Shown: piece after piece, positions 1 to 10,564 of the stretch
Layout of the letters: every line of letters begins with the position of its first letter
How positions within the stretch are numbered: position 1 is the stretch's first letter
Assembly: GCF_003026355.1 (NCBI RefSeq)
Contig: NZ_PYON01000009.1
Coordinates: 110,836 to 174,835, forward strand
Direction: 5' to 3'
DNA from: Photobacterium kishitanii
GTDB lineage: Bacteria; Pseudomonadota; Gammaproteobacteria; Enterobacterales; Vibrionaceae
Length of the DNA stretch: 64,000 bases
Notes under the pieces: generated by a model
The model's database searches: none
The model's input: only the letters and a program-made list of their open reading frames with translations
Told to the model about the DNA's origin: nothing
Translations under genes and position numbers: made by a program

Positions 1-128
1 GTTGGATCGACGATGGTGATACGCTACGCAATGCACCTGAAACTGAACTTGCTCCTGATGAGCCTGTAGGCGATGGTATTGATGCTCTATCTGAGAAAGA
101 CGATACAGATAGCAAGCCTCAAGCATAA
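1..128 (+). CDS. ftsH: FtsH C-terminal tail (partial)
   Basis: Only the last 41 codons are present, read in frame from base 3 to the TAA at 126-128. The tail is acidic and low-complexity, rich in D, E and P, as in the disordered C-terminus of the membrane-anchored AAA+ zinc protease FtsH. No catalytic motif lies inside the window. The assignment rests on the following folP-glmM-secG order, which is the ftsH neighbourhood in enterobacteria and Vibrio. It is cut by the window edge, so the 5' part cannot be judged. Confidence 0.75.
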   Translation, partial: WIDDGDTLRNAPETELAPDEPVGDGIDALSEKDDTDSKPQA

Positions 129-143
129 TTGCTAAGTGAATAG

Positions 144-174
144 AAAACCCTGACTTAGGTCGGGGTTTTTTTTT
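144..174 (+). terminator. Rho-independent terminator after ftsH
   Basis: The arm AAAACCCTGAC pairs with GTCGGGGTTTT (C-G plus wobble pairs) around a short loop and runs into nine Ts. It separates ftsH from folP, so folP probably depends on read-through or on a promoter not visible here. Confidence 0.75.
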
Positions 175-197
175 GTTGAAATTTGTGGAGCCATAAC

Positions 198-1031
198 ATG
201 ATGTTAATTAGTAAAAGTAAGACACTGGATCTTACAACGCCTCAAGTGATGGGGATTGTTAATATTACACCCGACTCATTTTCTGATGGTGGTAAATATA
301 ATCAATTAGAGAGTGCGTTACGTCATGTTGAGTCAATGATCGCAGCGGGTACGGCGATGATTGATATTGGTGGTGAATCGACTCGTCCAGGCGCTGCTGA
401 TGTTAATCTTGATATGGAGCTCGCTCGAGTTATTCCAGTAATAGAAGCAATTAGACAGCGATTTGATTGTTGGATTTCGATTGATACCAGTAAAGCACAA
501 GTGATGACGGAGGCTGTTAATGCCGGAGCGGATTTAATTAATGATGTGCGAGCATTACAAGAAGCAGGAGCATTAGAAGCAGCAGCAAAAGCAAATGTTC
601 CTATCTGCTTGATGCATATGCAAGGTCAACCGCGTACAATGCAATCCGATCCGAATTATGTCGACCTGATCACGGATGTGAATCAATTTCTGCACGAGCG
701 TATTCAAGCTTGTGAGCAATATGGTATTGCACGGCAACAGTTAGTACTCGATCCGGGGTTCGGATTTGGTAAAACAATGGCGCATAATTATCAGCTGTTA
801 GCGCAACTTGAACAATTTCATCAGTTTGGATTGCCGTTATTAGCAGGAATGTCACGTAAATCGATGATATCGCAATTGTTAAATACCCCTCCCAGTGATT
901 GTTTAGCTGGCAGTTTAGCGTGTGCGACGATTGCAGCAATGAAAGGGGCACAAATAATTCGTGTTCATGACGTTAAAGAAACAATTGATGTTGTTAAAAT
1001 CTGTAATATGGTCGCAAATTATTCTAAATAG
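198..1031 (+). CDS. folP: Dihydropteroate synthase
   Basis: Cytoplasmic folate-pathway enzyme that condenses p-aminobenzoate with hydroxymethyl-dihydropterin pyrophosphate; it is the sulfonamide target. The TIM-barrel signatures are present: NITPDSFSDGG near the N-terminus, GGESTRPGA, DPGFGFGK, and MSRKSM near residue 220. From this start the protein is 277 aa, close to the E. coli enzyme (282). I start at ATG 198, seven bases after a GGAG Shine-Dalgarno; an in-frame TTG at 183 lies upstream of that site and is unlikely. An ATG at 201 is equally possible. glmM follows 81 bases later. Confidence 0.97.
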   Translation: MMLISKSKTLDLTTPQVMGIVNITPDSFSDGGKYNQLESALRHVESMIAAGTAMIDIGGESTRPGAADVNLDMELARVIPVIEAIRQRFDCWISIDTSKAQVMTEAVNAGADLINDVRALQEAGALEAAAKANVPICLMHMQGQPRTMQSDPNYVDLITDVNQFLHERIQACEQYGIARQQLVLDPGFGFGKTMAHNYQLLAQLEQFHQFGLPLLAGMSRKSMISQLLNTPPSDCLAGSLACATIAAMKGAQIIRVHDVKETIDVVKICNMVANYSK

Positions 1032-1112
1032 TTTAGATGTCATTTCATAACAGTGGAAGATTGTAAGCTAATTACAGTCGATATACTTAGTAAATAGAGC
1101 TAGGAGCATAAA

Positions 1113-2450
1113 ATGGCTGAACGTAAGTTCTTTGGTACTGATGGTATTCGTGGTCTTGTTGGTGAAGGCCCTATTACACCTGAATTTGTAATGAAATTAG
1201 GCTGGGCGGCTGGACGCGTATTATCGCAAACAGGAACTAAAAAAGTCCTAATCGGTAAAGATACCCGTATTTCAGGTTATATGTTGGAGTCTGCTTTAGA
1301 AGCGGGTTTAGCTGCGGCTGGCTTAAAAGCGGCTTTTACAGGTCCAATGCCAACTCCTGCTGTTGCCTATTTAACTCGTACATTTCGTGCTGAAGCAGGG
1401 ATTGTTATTTCTGCATCACATAACCCATATCACGATAATGGCATTAAGTTCTTTTCAGCACAGGGTACGAAATTACCTGATGAGGTTGAATTGGCGATTG
1501 AAGCTGAAATGGAAAAACCATTAACGTGTGTTGAATCGGCATTATTGGGTAAGGCTTACCGTATTGATGATGCAGCAGGGCGTTATATTGAATTTTGTAA
1601 GGGTACTTTCCCTAACCATTTAAGCCTTGAAGGTTATAAAATTGTTGTTGATTGTGCCCATGGCGCGACTTACCACATTGCGCCTAAAGTGTTTTCTGAA
1701 TTAGGTGCTGATGTTATTACTATTGGTTGCGAGCCAAACGGTATCAATATTAATGACAAAGTAGGTGCAACTGATGTTGCTGCACTACAGGCTAAAGTTT
1801 TAGCAGAAAAAGCTAATTTTGGTATTGCCCTTGATGGCGATGGCGACCGTATTATTATGGTTGATGAGTTAGGTAATAAAGTTGATGGTGACCAAATTGC
1901 TTATATCATCGCTCGTGATGCATTACGTTGTGGTGAGCTCAAAGGTGGTGTCGTTGGTACATTAATGACTAACATGGGCATGGAAGTTGCACTTAAAAAT
2001 TTAGGCATTCCTTTTGTACGAGCAAAAGTGGGTGACCGTTATGTAATGGAAGAGCTAATAAAGAATAATTGGCTAATTGGTGCTGAAAATTCAGGCCATG
2101 TTATTTTACTTGATAAAGTAACAACTGGTGACGGTATTGTCGCTGGTTTGCAAGTGATGGCTTCTATTGTTGCAAGTAAGATGAGCTTAAAAGAGCTTAG
2201 TGATGGAATGACAATGTTCCCGCAAGTATTGGAAAATGTACGCTTTAAAGGCGATAGTGATCCTCTACAATCAGCAGCGGTTCTTGCAGCAACTGAAGCG
2301 GTTGAGCAAAAATTAGGTGATAATGGTCGCGTATTATTACGTAAATCAGGCACTGAGCCATTGATTCGTGTTATGGTTGAAGGCCAAAATGCAGCTGATG
2401 TTAAGCAATATGCATTAGAAATTGCAAAAGCAGTGAAAGAAAACTGCTAA
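1113..2450 (+). CDS. glmM: Phosphoglucosamine mutase
   Basis: Interconverts glucosamine-6-phosphate and glucosamine-1-phosphate in the cytoplasm, feeding UDP-GlcNAc synthesis for peptidoglycan and LPS. At 445 aa it has full family length. Visible motifs are FFGTDGIRG at the N-terminus, the catalytic phosphoserine loop SASHNP with Ser102, the metal-binding DGDGDR loop, and the C-terminal phosphate-binding [18 protein letters not shown] ribosome site precedes the ATG. It follows folP as in E. coli, and a terminator-like hairpin lies downstream. Confidence 0.98.
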   Translation: MAERKFFGTDGIRGLVGEGPITPEFVMKLGWAAGRVLSQTGTKKVLIGKDTRISGYMLESALEAGLAAAGLKAAFTGPMPTPAVAYLTRTFRAEAGIVISASHNPYHDNGIKFFSAQGTKLPDEVELAIEAEMEKPLTCVESALLGKAYRIDDAAGRYIEFCKGTFPNHLSLEGYKIVVDCAHGATYHIAPKVFSELGADVITIGCEPNGININDKVGATDVAALQAKVLAEKANFGIALDGDGDRIIMVDELGNKVDGDQIAYIIARDALRCGELKGGVVGTLMTNMGMEVALKNLGIPFVRAKVGDRYVMEELIKNNWLIGAENSGHVILLDKVTTGDGIVAGLQVMASIVASKMSLKELSDGMTMFPQVLENVRFKGDSDPLQSAAVLAATEAVEQKLGDNGRVLLRKSGTEPLIRVMVEGQNAADVKQYALEIAKAVKENC

Positions 2451-2502
2451 TGTAATGATTGTTGGTAACTGTTTATTTTTTTAAGCATTACTCAATAAGG
2501 TG

Positions 2503-2535
2503 GAGGCTGGCTAATAAAATATGGTCAGCCTTTTT
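2503..2535 (+). terminator. Terminator after glmM
   Basis: AGGCTG and CAGCCT pair across a 16-base AT-rich loop and lead into five Ts. The stem is short, so strength is uncertain. Confidence 0.55.
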
Positions 2536-2608
2536 ATTTCAATGACTTTGTTTTTGGCTAAATGTTGTGCAAGTGGTTTGGAATATTCACTTTTTAGGTA
2601 AATATTAC

Positions 2609-2637
2609 TTGTCACTGTTACAGGGTTTCGCTAGTAT
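2609..2637 (+). promoter_or_regulatory. Sigma-70 promoter for secG and the tRNAs
   Basis: TTGTCA at 2609-2614 and TAGTAT at 2632-2637 are separated by exactly 17 bases. The next gene is secG, 82 bases on. Assigned by sequence only. Confidence 0.5.
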
Positions 2638-2718
2638 TCATTTGCTCTCTAGATAAGAGGAATGCGCTGGCACTGCTAAAGCAAAGCCGGTATAGCAATT
2701 TATCCATAGGTGGAACCC

Positions 2719-3108
2719 ATGTACGAAATTCTACTTGTGATTTATCTTGTCGCTGCGCTTGGTGTAATTGGCCTAGTAATGGTTCAGCAAGGTAAAGGCG
2801 CAGATATGGGAGCTTCATTCGGGGCTGGTGCTTCAGGAACTTTGTTCGGCTCTAGCGGCTCAGGAAATTTTCTAACTCGAATGACAACACTTTGTGCAAT
2901 TGTTTTCTTTGCAATCAGTCTTGTTCTTGGCAACATTAGTACCAAGCAAGCAGCAGAGACAAGTGGCTGGGATAACCTTTCAGCACCTGCTACAACACAA
3001 GCTGTTGAAAAACAAAAGACTGTAACCGCTGATAAAGTAATTACAGCAGAAAAAACGACTGAGAACACTGCTGAAACAACACCAGCAACAAGTGAAAAAT
3101 CTCAGTAA
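2719..3108 (+). CDS. secG: Preprotein translocase subunit SecG
   Basis: Small inner-membrane subunit of the SecYEG channel. Two hydrophobic segments flank the conserved stretch QQGKGADMGASFGAGAS and the FGSSGSGNFLTRMT motif, nearly identical to E. coli SecG. I start at ATG 2719 (MYEILLV, 129 aa), which matches the family and lies just after an AGGTGG site; a GTG at 2710 overlaps that site. The C-terminal third is a low-complexity T/A/E/K tail, longer than in E. coli. It probably shares a transcript with the two tRNAs downstream. Confidence 0.95.
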   Translation: MYEILLVIYLVAALGVIGLVMVQQGKGADMGASFGAGASGTLFGSSGSGNFLTRMTTLCAIVFFAISLVLGNISTKQAAETSGWDNLSAPATTQAVEKQKTVTADKVITAEKTTENTAETTPATSEKSQ

Positions 3109-3119
3109 GTAAAGATTTA

Positions 3120-3204
3120 GCCGAGATGGTGAAATTGGTAGACACGCTAGCATGAGGTGCTAGTGCCGCAAGGTGTAGGGGTTCAAGTCCCCTTCTCGGC
3201 ACCA
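3120..3204 (+). tRNA. leuU: tRNA-Leu (GAG)
   Basis: An 85-nt class II tRNA. Acceptor arms GCCGAGA and TCTCGGC pair, the anticodon stem CTAGC/GCTAG encloses ATGAGGT with anticodon GAG at 3154-3156, a variable arm is present, the T arm reads GTTCAAGTC, and CCA is encoded. It lies 11 bases after secG, the same association as secG-leuU in E. coli. Confidence 0.97.
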
Positions 3205-3261
3205 TTATACTGGTTACTTGTAATAGTAACATCTGAACGGTATACTCTGTTCAGAATCGGA

Positions 3262-3338
<77 letters not shown>

Positions 3339-3430
3339 CTTTCCTGAAAATAGACTATTCTTAATTTTGAATGTTTGTTTTCTTACTAAAACACTTGCTT
3401 GCATGGTTTTAGTAATCAGGGTCCAGTAAT

Positions 3431-3456
3431 AAAAAACCCCGTATTCGGGGTTTTTT
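3431..3456 (+). terminator. Terminator between tRNA-fMet and rimP
   Basis: A-run, then CCCCG TATT CGGGG, then six Ts. A strong hairpin that should end or attenuate the secG-tRNA transcript before rimP; its symmetric A and T runs would also work on the other strand. Confidence 0.85.
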
Positions 3457-3526
3457 ATTATCTGAAACATGACCATTCAGGTATTTACTGGGCTTTATGC
3501 CCTTTTTTTGTTTCCGGGGGGTTGTC

Positions 3527-3982
3527 TTGACAGCTTTAGAGACACAATTAACCGACTTACTTGAGCCTTCAGTTCAAGCTATTGGCTTTGAACTTGTTGG
3601 TTTAGAGTTCATCCGTGCTGGTGAGCACTCCACACTTCGCGTGTTTATTGACCATGAAAATGGTATTAATGTAGACGGTTGTGCAGAGGTTAGCCGCCAG
3701 ATTAGTGCAGTAATGGATGTTGAAGATCCAATTACTGTTGCTTACCACCTAGAAGTGTCTTCCCCTGGATTGGAAAGACCACTCTTCAAAGCAGCACATT
3801 ATCAACAATTTATTGGTCATGAAGTTAGCTTAGTATTAAAAATGGCGATGGGAAACCGTCGTAAGTGGAAAGGTGACATTGTCGCTGTTGAAGGCGAACT
3901 GATCACACTTAACGTAGATGGCAATGACGAGTCCTTTGCACTGAGCAATATCTCCAAGGCCAACCTAGTTCCAAAATTCTAA
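3527..3982 (+). CDS. rimP: Ribosome maturation factor RimP
   Basis: Assembly factor for the 30S subunit, acting with S19 in head maturation. The 151-aa protein carries the conserved blocks [38 protein letters not shown] and NRRKWKG. I choose TTG 3527 (reading LTALETQ, as homologues begin MTALE/MTGLE) because a run of six Gs lies five bases upstream; the ATG at 3497 would add ten residues not seen in the family. It heads the rimP-nusA-infB-rbfA-truB-rpsO-pnp order and ends 22 bases before nusA. Confidence 0.95.
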   Translation: MTALETQLTDLLEPSVQAIGFELVGLEFIRAGEHSTLRVFIDHENGINVDGCAEVSRQISAVMDVEDPITVAYHLEVSSPGLERPLFKAAHYQQFIGHEVSLVLKMAMGNRRKWKGDIVAVEGELITLNVDGNDESFALSNISKANLVPKF

Positions 3983-4004
3983 CCGCTAAATTGGGGCATT
4001 AGAA

Positions 4005-5492
4005 ATGAACAAAGAAATCTTGGCTGTCGTAGAAGCGGTATCCAACGAAAAAGCTGTTCCTCGCGAGCGTATTTTTGAAGCGCTTGAGATTGCATTAGCA
4101 ACAGCAACTAAAAAGAAACACGAAGCAGAAATCGAAGTTCGTGTTGTTATCGATCGTAAAACGGGTGAATTCGAAACTTTCCGTCGTTGGAAAGCAGTAG
4201 ATGAGGTTACGCAACCTACACTTGAAATTACGTTAGAAGCGGCACAATTTGAAGATCCAACAGTTGCACTAGGCGATTATGTTGAAGATGATATTCAATC
4301 AGTAACATTCGACCGTATTACTACGCAAACTGCAAAGCAAGTTATCGTACAAAAAGTACGTGAAGCTGAGCGTGAGCAAATTGTGGCACAATTTATTGAT
4401 AATGAAGGTGAGTTAATCACTGGTATTGTTAAGAAAGTAAATCGTGACGCAGTGATTATTGATTTGGGTAGCAACGCAGAAGCCGTTATCCAGCGTGATG
4501 ATCAACTTCCGCGTGAAAACTTCCGTCCAGGCGATCGCGTTCGTGGTCTACTGTACAAAGTTGCACCTGAAGCACGTGGTTTCCAGTTATTCATGACGCG
4601 TTCTAAGCCAGAAATGTTATCTGAGCTATTCCGCATTGAAGTGCCTGAAATGGGCGAAGAACTCATTGAACTAATGGGCGCAGCACGTGATGCTGGCTCT
4701 CGTGCGAAAATCGCAGTAAAAACTAACGATAAGCGTATTGATCCAGTTGGTGCGTGTGTTGGTATGCGCGGCGCGCGTGTTCAAGCTGTTTCTAGTGAGC
4801 TTGGCGGCGAGCGTATTGATATCGTATTGTGGGATGAAAATGCTGCACAATACGTTATTAATGCAATGGCACCTGCGGAAGTTGATTCAATTATTGTTGA
4901 TGAAGACAACCACACGATGGATATCGCTGTACAGAAAGATAATCTGGCACAAGCGATCGGTCGCAACGGTCAAAACGTACGTCTAGCATCACAGCTTACT
5001 GGCTGGGAACTGAACGTAATGACAGTTGAAGATCTACAGAAAAAACACCAAGCAGAAGCACAAGCATCAATTGAAGTGTTCACTAAGTACCTTGATATTG
5101 ATGAAGATTTTGCCACAGTATTGGTAGAAGAAGGCTTTACTACACTAGAAGAAATTGCTTACGTTCCATTAAGTGAGTTAATGGATATTGATGGTCTTGA
5201 TGAAGAGACGATTGATAACCTACGTAGCCGTGCAAAAGCAGCATTGACTACTCTAGCGCTTGCTAAAGAAGAAACGCTTGATGGTGTAGAACCAGCTGAA
5301 GATTTATTAAGTCTGGAAGGTCTTGAGCGTGAATTAGCGTTTAAGTTTGCAGCAAAAGGTATTTGTACGCTTGAAGATCTTGCTGATCAAGGAACTGATG
5401 ACTTGACCGACATTGAAGGCGTGGACGAAGCAAGAGCGGGTGAGCTAATTATGGCTGCGCGTAATATTTGCTGGTTCAGCGACGAAGCGTAA
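4005..5492 (+). CDS. nusA: Transcription termination/antitermination factor NusA
   Basis: Binds RNA polymerase and nascent RNA, promoting pausing, termination and, with NusB/E/G, rRNA antitermination. The 495 aa match E. coli length. In order: the polymerase-binding N-domain, an S1 domain (about 135-200, [21 protein letters not shown]), two KH domains with [12 protein letters not shown] and [12 protein letters not shown], then two acidic repeats at the C-terminus ending NICWF. It is cotranscribed with rimP and infB and may read the BoxA found in the rrn leader at 63.5 kb. Confidence 0.98.
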   Translation: MNKEILAVVEAVSNEKAVPRERIFEALEIALATATKKKHEAEIEVRVVIDRKTGEFETFRRWKAVDEVTQPTLEITLEAAQFEDPTVALGDYVEDDIQSVTFDRITTQTAKQVIVQKVREAEREQIVAQFIDNEGELITGIVKKVNRDAVIIDLGSNAEAVIQRDDQLPRENFRPGDRVRGLLYKVAPEARGFQLFMTRSKPEMLSELFRIEVPEMGEELIELMGAARDAGSRAKIAVKTNDKRIDPVGACVGMRGARVQAVSSELGGERIDIVLWDENAAQYVINAMAPAEVDSIIVDEDNHTMDIAVQKDNLAQAIGRNGQNVRLASQLTGWELNVMTVEDLQKKHQAEAQASIEVFTKYLDIDEDFATVLVEEGFTTLEEIAYVPLSELMDIDGLDEETIDNLRSRAKAALTTLALAKEETLDGVEPAEDLLSLEGLERELAFKFAAKGICTLEDLADQGTDDLTDIEGVDEARAGELIMAARNICWFSDEA

Positions 5493-5520
5493 TCAAAAAA
5501 TAAAGCAAGGGAGGAGCATT

Positions 5521-8253
5521 ATGTCAGAGGTTACCGTTAAAACATTGGCGGAAGAAATTGGTACGCCAATTGACCGTTTACTTCAACAGTTTTCAGATGC
5601 TGGGATCGCTAAGAATGTTGATGCAAATGTAAGCCAAACCGAAAAACAGGCGTTACTTAACCATCTCCAAAAGGAGCATGGTAGTGACGGCAATACTGAC
5701 GGCGCTCCGACTCGTCTGACTCTGCAGCGCAAGACACGTAGTACACTAAGTGTGTCTGGCAGTGGTGGCAAGAGCAAAAATGTTCAAGTAGAAGTGCGCA
5801 AAAAGCGCACCTACGTGAAACGTTCAGCACTTGAAGATGAACAACGTGCAGCAGAAGATGCTGTTAAGCGTGAAGCGGAAGCAAAAGCGCAACGTGAAGC
5901 TGACATGATTGCTAGCCAAGCCGCAGAAGAAGCAGCAAAACGTAGCGCAGAGGAAGCTGCCACACGTCAAGCTGAAGAGCAGCGTAAAGCAGAAGAAACT
6001 GCCAAGCGTGAAGCAGAAGAGAAATTAAAGCGAGACGCTGAGGATAAAGCGAATCGTACCGAAGAGGATAAGCGTAAAGCTGATCAAAAAGCTAAGCGCA
6101 CCGTCGCTGACAAACAGGCTAAGTTAGATGCTGAAGTACTACAGCGTCGTCTGGAACAGGAAGCCAAGCGAAAAGCCGAAGAAGAAAGTCAGCGTCAGCT
6201 AGAAGAGGCTCGCAAAATGGCAGAACAGAACGAGAAAAACGGGGTAAAACCTGAGCAAGCAGTAAGTATGGAAAAATCTGATTACCATACAACGACATCT
6301 ACATATGCTCGTGCTGCAGAAGATGAACAAGACCGCAAAGAAGAAACTTCTCGCCGTCGTAAAAAGAAAAAACCAGCGGCTAAGCAAGACGAACGTGGTG
6401 GCCGTGGCGGTCGTAACCAACGTGGTCGCGGTAAGCCACAAATGAACAAACCAGCATCAATGCAACATGGCTTCGATAAGACAGCACTAGTCGCTAAGCA
6501 AGATGTTATTATTGGCGAAACGATTGTTGTTTCTGAATTGGCTAACAAAATGTCTGTTAAAGGCGTTGAAGTTATCAAGGTAATGATGAAGATGGGCGCA
6601 ATGGCGACTATCAACCAAGTTATCGACCAAGAAACAGCATCTCTTGTTGCTGAAGAAATGGGCCACAAGGTTATTCTACGTAAAGAAAACGAATTGGAAG
6701 AAGCGATTCTTTCTAATCGTAACGAGCTAGATTTAATCAAAGTATCTCGTGCGCCAGTTGTTACTATCATGGGTCACGTTGACCACGGTAAAACATCAAC
6801 ACTTGACTACATTCGTAAAGCACACGTTGCTTCAGGCGAAGCAGGTGGTATTACACAGCACATTGGTGCTTACCACGTTGAAACTGACAATGGTATGATC
6901 ACTTTCCTTGATACTCCAGGACACGCAGCGTTTACAGCTATGCGTGCTCGTGGTGCTCAAGCGACAGATATCGTTGTACTTGTAGTTGCAGCAGACGATG
7001 GTGTTATGCCACAAACAATCGAAGCGATTCAGCATGCGAAAGCAGCTGGTGTACCTTTGATCGTTGCGGTAAACAAGATCGATAAAGAAGATGCAAACCC
7101 AGACAACGTGAAGAATGAGTTAGCTCAATACGACGTTATGCCTGAAGAGTGGGGCGGTGAGAACATGTTTGTTCACATCTCTGCGAAACAAGGTACTAAT
7201 ATCGATGGTTTACTAGAAGCTATCTTACTTCAGTCAGAAATTCTTGAACTTACAGCAGTTGAAGAAGGCATGGCGTCAGGTGTGGTTATCGAATCACGTC
7301 TTGATAAAGGCCGTGGTCCTGTAGCAACTGTACTTGTTCAAGAAGGTACATTGCGTAAGGGCGATATCGTTCTTTGTGGTCTAATGCATGGTCGTATCCG
7401 TGCAATGCGCAACGAACAAGGTCAAGAAATTGAATCAGCAGGTCCTTCTATTCCTGTTGAGATCCTTGGTCTTTCTGGTGTGCCATCATCTGGTGATGAA
7501 GCAACTGTTGTACGTGATGAGCGTAAAGCACGTGAAGTTGCACTTTACCGTCAAGGTAAATTCTGTGATATTAAACTAGCACGTCAACAAAAATCTAAGC
7601 TAGAAAACATGTTTGCTAACATGGAAGCTGGCGAAGTTGCTGAGCTAAACGTAGTACTAAAAGCTGACGTTCAAGGTTCTGTTGAAGCAATTGCTGACTC
7701 ACTACGTAAACTTTCAACTGACGAAGTGAAAGTGAACATTGTAGGTTCAGGTGTTGGTGCAATCACTGAAACTGATGCAGTACTTGCAGCAGCTTCTAAC
7801 GCTATCGTTCTTGGTTTCAACGTTCGTGCTGATGCGTCTGCGCGTCAAACAATCGAAAATGAAAACCTAGACCTACGTTACTACTCAATCATCTACCAAC
7901 TAATCGACGAAGTTAAAGCGGCGATGGGTGGTATGTTGGCTCCTGAGTTCAAGCAAGAGATCATTGGTCTTGCTGAAGTACGTGACGTATTTAAGTCACC
8001 TAAGATCGGCGCAATCGCTGGTTGTATGGTAACTGAAGGTACTATTAAGCGTAATAACCCTATTCGTGTTCTACGTGAAAACGTAGTTATTTACGAAGGT
8101 GAGCTTGAGTCACTACGTCGCTTTAAAGATGACGTTGCTGAAGTTAAGAACGGTTACGAGTGTGGTATCGGCGTTAAGAACTACAACGACGTTCGCGTTG
8201 GTGACCAGATCGAAGTATTCGAAATTATTGAAATCCAACGTACACTTGATTAA
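5521..8253 (+). CDS. infB: Translation initiation factor IF-2
   Basis: GTPase that brings fMet-tRNA to the 30S subunit. The 910-aa protein has an IF2N domain (1-50), a long charged region (about 100-330) of E/A/K/R repeats followed by a [12 protein letters not shown] patch, a second IF2N-type domain, then the G domain: GHVDHGKT at 418, [13 protein letters not shown]. Domains II-IV finish with EIQRTLD. A strong GGGAGGAG site precedes ATG 5521. Internal starts giving shorter forms are known in E. coli; I cannot decide them here. Confidence 0.98.
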   Translation: MSEVTVKTLAEEIGTPIDRLLQQFSDAGIAKNVDANVSQTEKQALLNHLQKEHGSDGNTDGAPTRLTLQRKTRSTLSVSGSGGKSKNVQVEVRKKRTYVKRSALEDEQRAAEDAVKREAEAKAQREADMIASQAAEEAAKRSAEEAATRQAEEQRKAEETAKREAEEKLKRDAEDKANRTEEDKRKADQKAKRTVADKQAKLDAEVLQRRLEQEAKRKAEEESQRQLEEARKMAEQNEKNGVKPEQAVSMEKSDYHTTTSTYARAAEDEQDRKEETSRRRKKKKPAAKQDERGGRGGRNQRGRGKPQMNKPASMQHGFDKTALVAKQDVIIGETIVVSELANKMSVKGVEVIKVMMKMGAMATINQVIDQETASLVAEEMGHKVILRKENELEEAILSNRNELDLIKVSRAPVVTIMGHVDHGKTSTLDYIRKAHVASGEAGGITQHIGAYHVETDNGMITFLDTPGHAAFTAMRARGAQATDIVVLVVAADDGVMPQTIEAIQHAKAAGVPLIVAVNKIDKEDANPDNVKNELAQYDVMPEEWGGENMFVHISAKQGTNIDGLLEAILLQSEILELTAVEEGMASGVVIESRLDKGRGPVATVLVQEGTLRKGDIVLCGLMHGRIRAMRNEQGQEIESAGPSIPVEILGLSGVPSSGDEATVVRDERKAREVALYRQGKFCDIKLARQQKSKLENMFANMEAGEVAELNVVLKADVQGSVEAIADSLRKLSTDEVKVNIVGSGVGAITETDAVLAAASNAIVLGFNVRADASARQTIENENLDLRYYSIIYQLIDEVKAAMGGMLAPEFKQEIIGLAEVRDVFKSPKIGAIAGCMVTEGTIKRNNPIRVLRENVVIYEGELESLRRFKDDVAEVKNGYECGIGVKNYNDVRVGDQIEVFEIIEIQRTLD

Positions 8254-8292
8254 TAATCAGTGTAGATAGTTGTTTTTCAACATGATAATGAT

Positions 8293-8316
8293 AATGGGGA
8301 GCTTCGGCTCCCCATT
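8293..8316 (+). terminator. UUCG-capped hairpin between infB and rbfA
   Basis: A perfect 10-bp stem AATGGGGAGC/GCTCCCCATT closes on a TTCG tetraloop. It is followed by CTTTC rather than a clean T run, so it may be a partial terminator or an RNA-processing and stability element inside the operon. Confidence 0.6.
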
Positions 8317-8351
8317 CTTTCAAGAGCATTATTCTTAGAGAGAGCAAGACA

Positions 8352-8753
8352 ATGGCAAAAGAATTTAGCCGTACCCAACGTGTAGCTCAACAGCTACAAA
8401 AAGAATTGGCTGTGATTTTACAACGTGAAATCAAAGATCCAGCGATCGCAATGACAACAATTTCAAGTGTTGATGTTTCGCGTGACATGAACTACGCCAA
8501 GATCTATGTAACGTTTTTCACTATTGGTGAGCAAACGGCAGAAGGTAGCTTGGCTGCGTTACGTGAAATGGCACCTTACATTCGTTCACTATTAGGTAAA
8601 GAAATTCGCTTGCGTGTGACGCCAGAATTAAACTTTATCTTTGATCAGTCGTTGACTGAAGGTATGCGTATTTCAAACCTAGTATCAAAAGCGGTACGTG
8701 ACGATGAAGATCGTCGTGGTGATGAAGACGAAGTAGAAAAAGGCGAGGAGTAA
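8352..8753 (+). CDS. rbfA: Ribosome-binding factor A
   Basis: Late 30S assembly factor needed for 16S 5'-end processing and cold adaptation. The 133-aa KH-like protein shows [14 protein letters not shown] at the start and the core [11 protein letters not shown] and [14 protein letters not shown]. The C-terminus is a highly acidic tail ([17 protein letters not shown]). It lies 98 bases after infB, behind the UUCG hairpin, and its stop is two bases before the truB start, so translation is probably coupled. Confidence 0.97.
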   Translation: MAKEFSRTQRVAQQLQKELAVILQREIKDPAIAMTTISSVDVSRDMNYAKIYVTFFTIGEQTAEGSLAALREMAPYIRSLLGKEIRLRVTPELNFIFDQSLTEGMRISNLVSKAVRDDEDRRGDEDEVEKGEE

Positions 8754-8755
8754 AC

Positions 8756-9700
8756 ATGGCACGTCGTCGTAAAGGTCGTCCAATTAACGGTGTGATCTTG
8801 GTTGATAAACCAACCGGCATTAGTTCTAACGATACGCTGCAAAAAGTGAAACGTATCTTTTTTGCACAAAAAGCGGGCCATACTGGTGCGCTTGATCCTT
8901 TAGCGACGGGCATGTTACCGCTTTGTTTTGGTGAAGCGACCAAGTTTTCACAATTTTTATTAGATTCAGATAAGCGTTATCGTGTGGTTGCTAAGTTAGG
9001 TGAACGTACTGATACGTCTGATTCTGATGGTGAAGTGGTTGAAACCCGTGCTGTTAATGTTGAACGTGATCAACTTGAAGCTTGTATCGATAGCTTTCGT
9101 GGCACGACAGATCAAATTCCATCAATGTACTCTGCATTAAAGTACCAAGGCCGTAAATTGTATGAATACGCGCGCGAAGGAATTTCAATTCCTCGCGAGT
9201 CACGTAAGATTACGGTGTATTCGGTTGAGTTACTACGCTTTGATAACAATGAAGTTGAAATGGAATTACATGTGTCAAAAGGCACATATATTCGTACGAT
9301 TGTGGATGATTTAGGCGAAATGCTAGGTTGTGGCGCTCACGTGACTTATTTACGTCGTACAGGAGTATCTAACTTTCCGTATGAACGAATGGTTACTATT
9401 GAGCAATTACAAGCAATGCTTGATCAAGCTAAAGCGGATGAGATTGAACCGGGTACAGTGTTAGATGCGTTATTATTGCCAACTGATACTGCGGTGCAAG
9501 ATTTACCAGAAGTGAACATCAGTGCTGAATTAGCTGTTCATGTGCTGCATGGTAATCCTGTCAGTGCGGAAGTTGTCCCTGCTGAAGGCACATTAGTGCG
9601 TATTACCGTCGGTGAAGCAGCTGAATTTATTGGTGTTGGTACCATTGATGCGAAAGGCATGTTGGCACCAAAGCGAGTAATGGCAAACGAACAAGAATAA
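8756..9700 (+). CDS. truB: tRNA pseudouridine(55) synthase
   Basis: Makes pseudouridine 55 in the T loop of tRNAs. The 314-aa protein carries the catalytic motif [12 protein letters not shown] with nucleophile Asp47, the [13 protein letters not shown] motif, and a C-terminal PUA-like domain ([12 protein letters not shown]). Its ribosome site (GAGGAG) lies inside the end of rbfA. Length and start match the family. Confidence 0.97.
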   Translation: MARRRKGRPINGVILVDKPTGISSNDTLQKVKRIFFAQKAGHTGALDPLATGMLPLCFGEATKFSQFLLDSDKRYRVVAKLGERTDTSDSDGEVVETRAVNVERDQLEACIDSFRGTTDQIPSMYSALKYQGRKLYEYAREGISIPRESRKITVYSVELLRFDNNEVEMELHVSKGTYIRTIVDDLGEMLGCGAHVTYLRRTGVSNFPYERMVTIEQLQAMLDQAKADEIEPGTVLDALLLPTDTAVQDLPEVNISAELAVHVLHGNPVSAEVVPAEGTLVRITVGEAAEFIGVGTIDAKGMLAPKRVMANEQE

Positions 9701-9801
9701 TAATGACACCAGAAAATCGCAACTGATTGTGAACCGCGAATCATCTTGATTATCGGGAATAAGTCGTTTGAGATTAAAAATAACACTGGTTAATTATTCG
9801 C

Positions 9802-9830
9802 TTGTAGTTAGTACCGCTGATCAGTATAAT
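9802..9830 (+). promoter_or_regulatory. rpsO promoter
   Basis: TTGTAG at 9802-9807 and a perfect TATAAT at 9825-9830 with a 17-base spacer, 72 bases before rpsO. It corresponds in place to the E. coli rpsO P1. Confidence 0.65.
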
Positions 9831-9901
9831 CCGCGGCTTGGGTGTCGGCTGAATCAGAGATTGGCGGCACAAATTAAAACATCTTGTATTAGGAATGAGT
9901 T

Positions 9902-10171
9902 ATGTCTCTGAATGCAGAAACTAAAGCAGCAATCGTTGCAGATTACGCACAATGTGAAAATGATACTGGTTCTCCTGAAGTTCAGGTTGCACTTTTAACA
10001 GCGCAAATCAACCACCTTCAAGGTCACTTTGCTAACCACAAGCATGACCACCACAGCCGTCGCGGTTTACTACGCATGGTTTCTCGTCGTCGTAAGCTTC
10101 TAGATTACCTTAAAGGTAAAAACCTAGATCGTTACCAAGACTTGATCAAGCGTCTAGGCCTACGTCGCTAA
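9902..10171 (+). CDS. rpsO: 30S ribosomal protein S15
   Basis: The 89-aa primary 16S-binding protein of the platform. It is near identical to E. coli S15 ([38 protein letters not shown]). It has its own promoter in the truB-rpsO gap and a strong terminator after the stop. In E. coli S15 represses its own mRNA through a leader pseudoknot; I did not identify that fold here. Confidence 0.98.
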   Translation: MSLNAETKAAIVADYAQCENDTGSPEVQVALLTAQINHLQGHFANHKHDHHSRRGLLRMVSRRRKLLDYLKGKNLDRYQDLIKRLGLRR

Positions 10172-10180
10172 GATTGCTTT

Positions 10181-10211
10181 AAGAAAGGAGCCCTAGGCTC
10201 CTTTCTTTTTA
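10181..10211 (+). terminator. rpsO terminator
   Basis: AAGAAAGGAGCC and GGCTCCTTTCTT form a perfect 12-bp stem on a CTA loop, ending in five Ts. Confidence 0.9.
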
Positions 10212-10310
10212 TCTGCTCTTTTTATTATTGATACCGCTATTATTGATTCGTTCCCCTGTCATCTTTCGCAATTTCGTCTACTATCTGTACCGGAGTTAAG
10301 CTCAAGTTTG

Positions 10311-10339
10311 TTGTATGAATGCTTATGCAAAGATATGAT
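10311..10339 (+). promoter_or_regulatory. pnp promoter (P2-like)
   Basis: TTGTAT at 10311-10316, 17-base spacer, TATGAT at 10334-10339. A start near 10346 would give a ~220-nt leader containing the long hairpin at 10412-10457, the same plan as the E. coli pnp leader. A separate TATAAT at 10517-10522 has no clear -35. Confidence 0.55.
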
Positions 10340-10411
10340 AGGTGTCGAGTAAATAACTGTACACATCCACTTGTTATGACTTCGCGAGTCGTTTTCGTCG
10401 ACCTTCAGGTC

Positions 10412-10457
10412 GCGGCTAATGAGAGTTTTTTCATGGCTAAGAACTTTCATTAGTCGC
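10412..10457 (+). promoter_or_regulatory. pnp leader hairpin (RNase III-type substrate)
   Basis: The arms at 10412-10425 (GCGGCTAATGAGAG) and 10444-10457 (CTTTCATTAGTCGC) pair over 14 positions, twelve Watson-Crick and two wobble, with an 18-base loop. Two smaller hairpins lie just upstream (about 10379-10390 and 10399-10412). In E. coli such a double-stranded leader is cut by RNase III, after which PNPase represses its own translation; the same control is inferred here from position and structure. Confidence 0.65.
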
Positions 10458-10564
10458 GATACGTGAAATCACTACAAAAGTGGACATCATTACATGACGC
10501 TTATGTTTGTGTTGGTTATAATTGACCAGCAAATAGAAAGCGGAATATATTTAAGGAAATTCAC

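Noticed and set aside
5521..8253. Many frames on the other strand of infB, glmM, pnp, prfC and dnaK
   Set aside because: They shadow strongly conserved genes, with low-complexity text and no ribosome sites.
10259..10450. 63-aa minus-strand frame between rpsO and pnp
   Set aside because: It lies in the structured pnp leader, with no coding signs.
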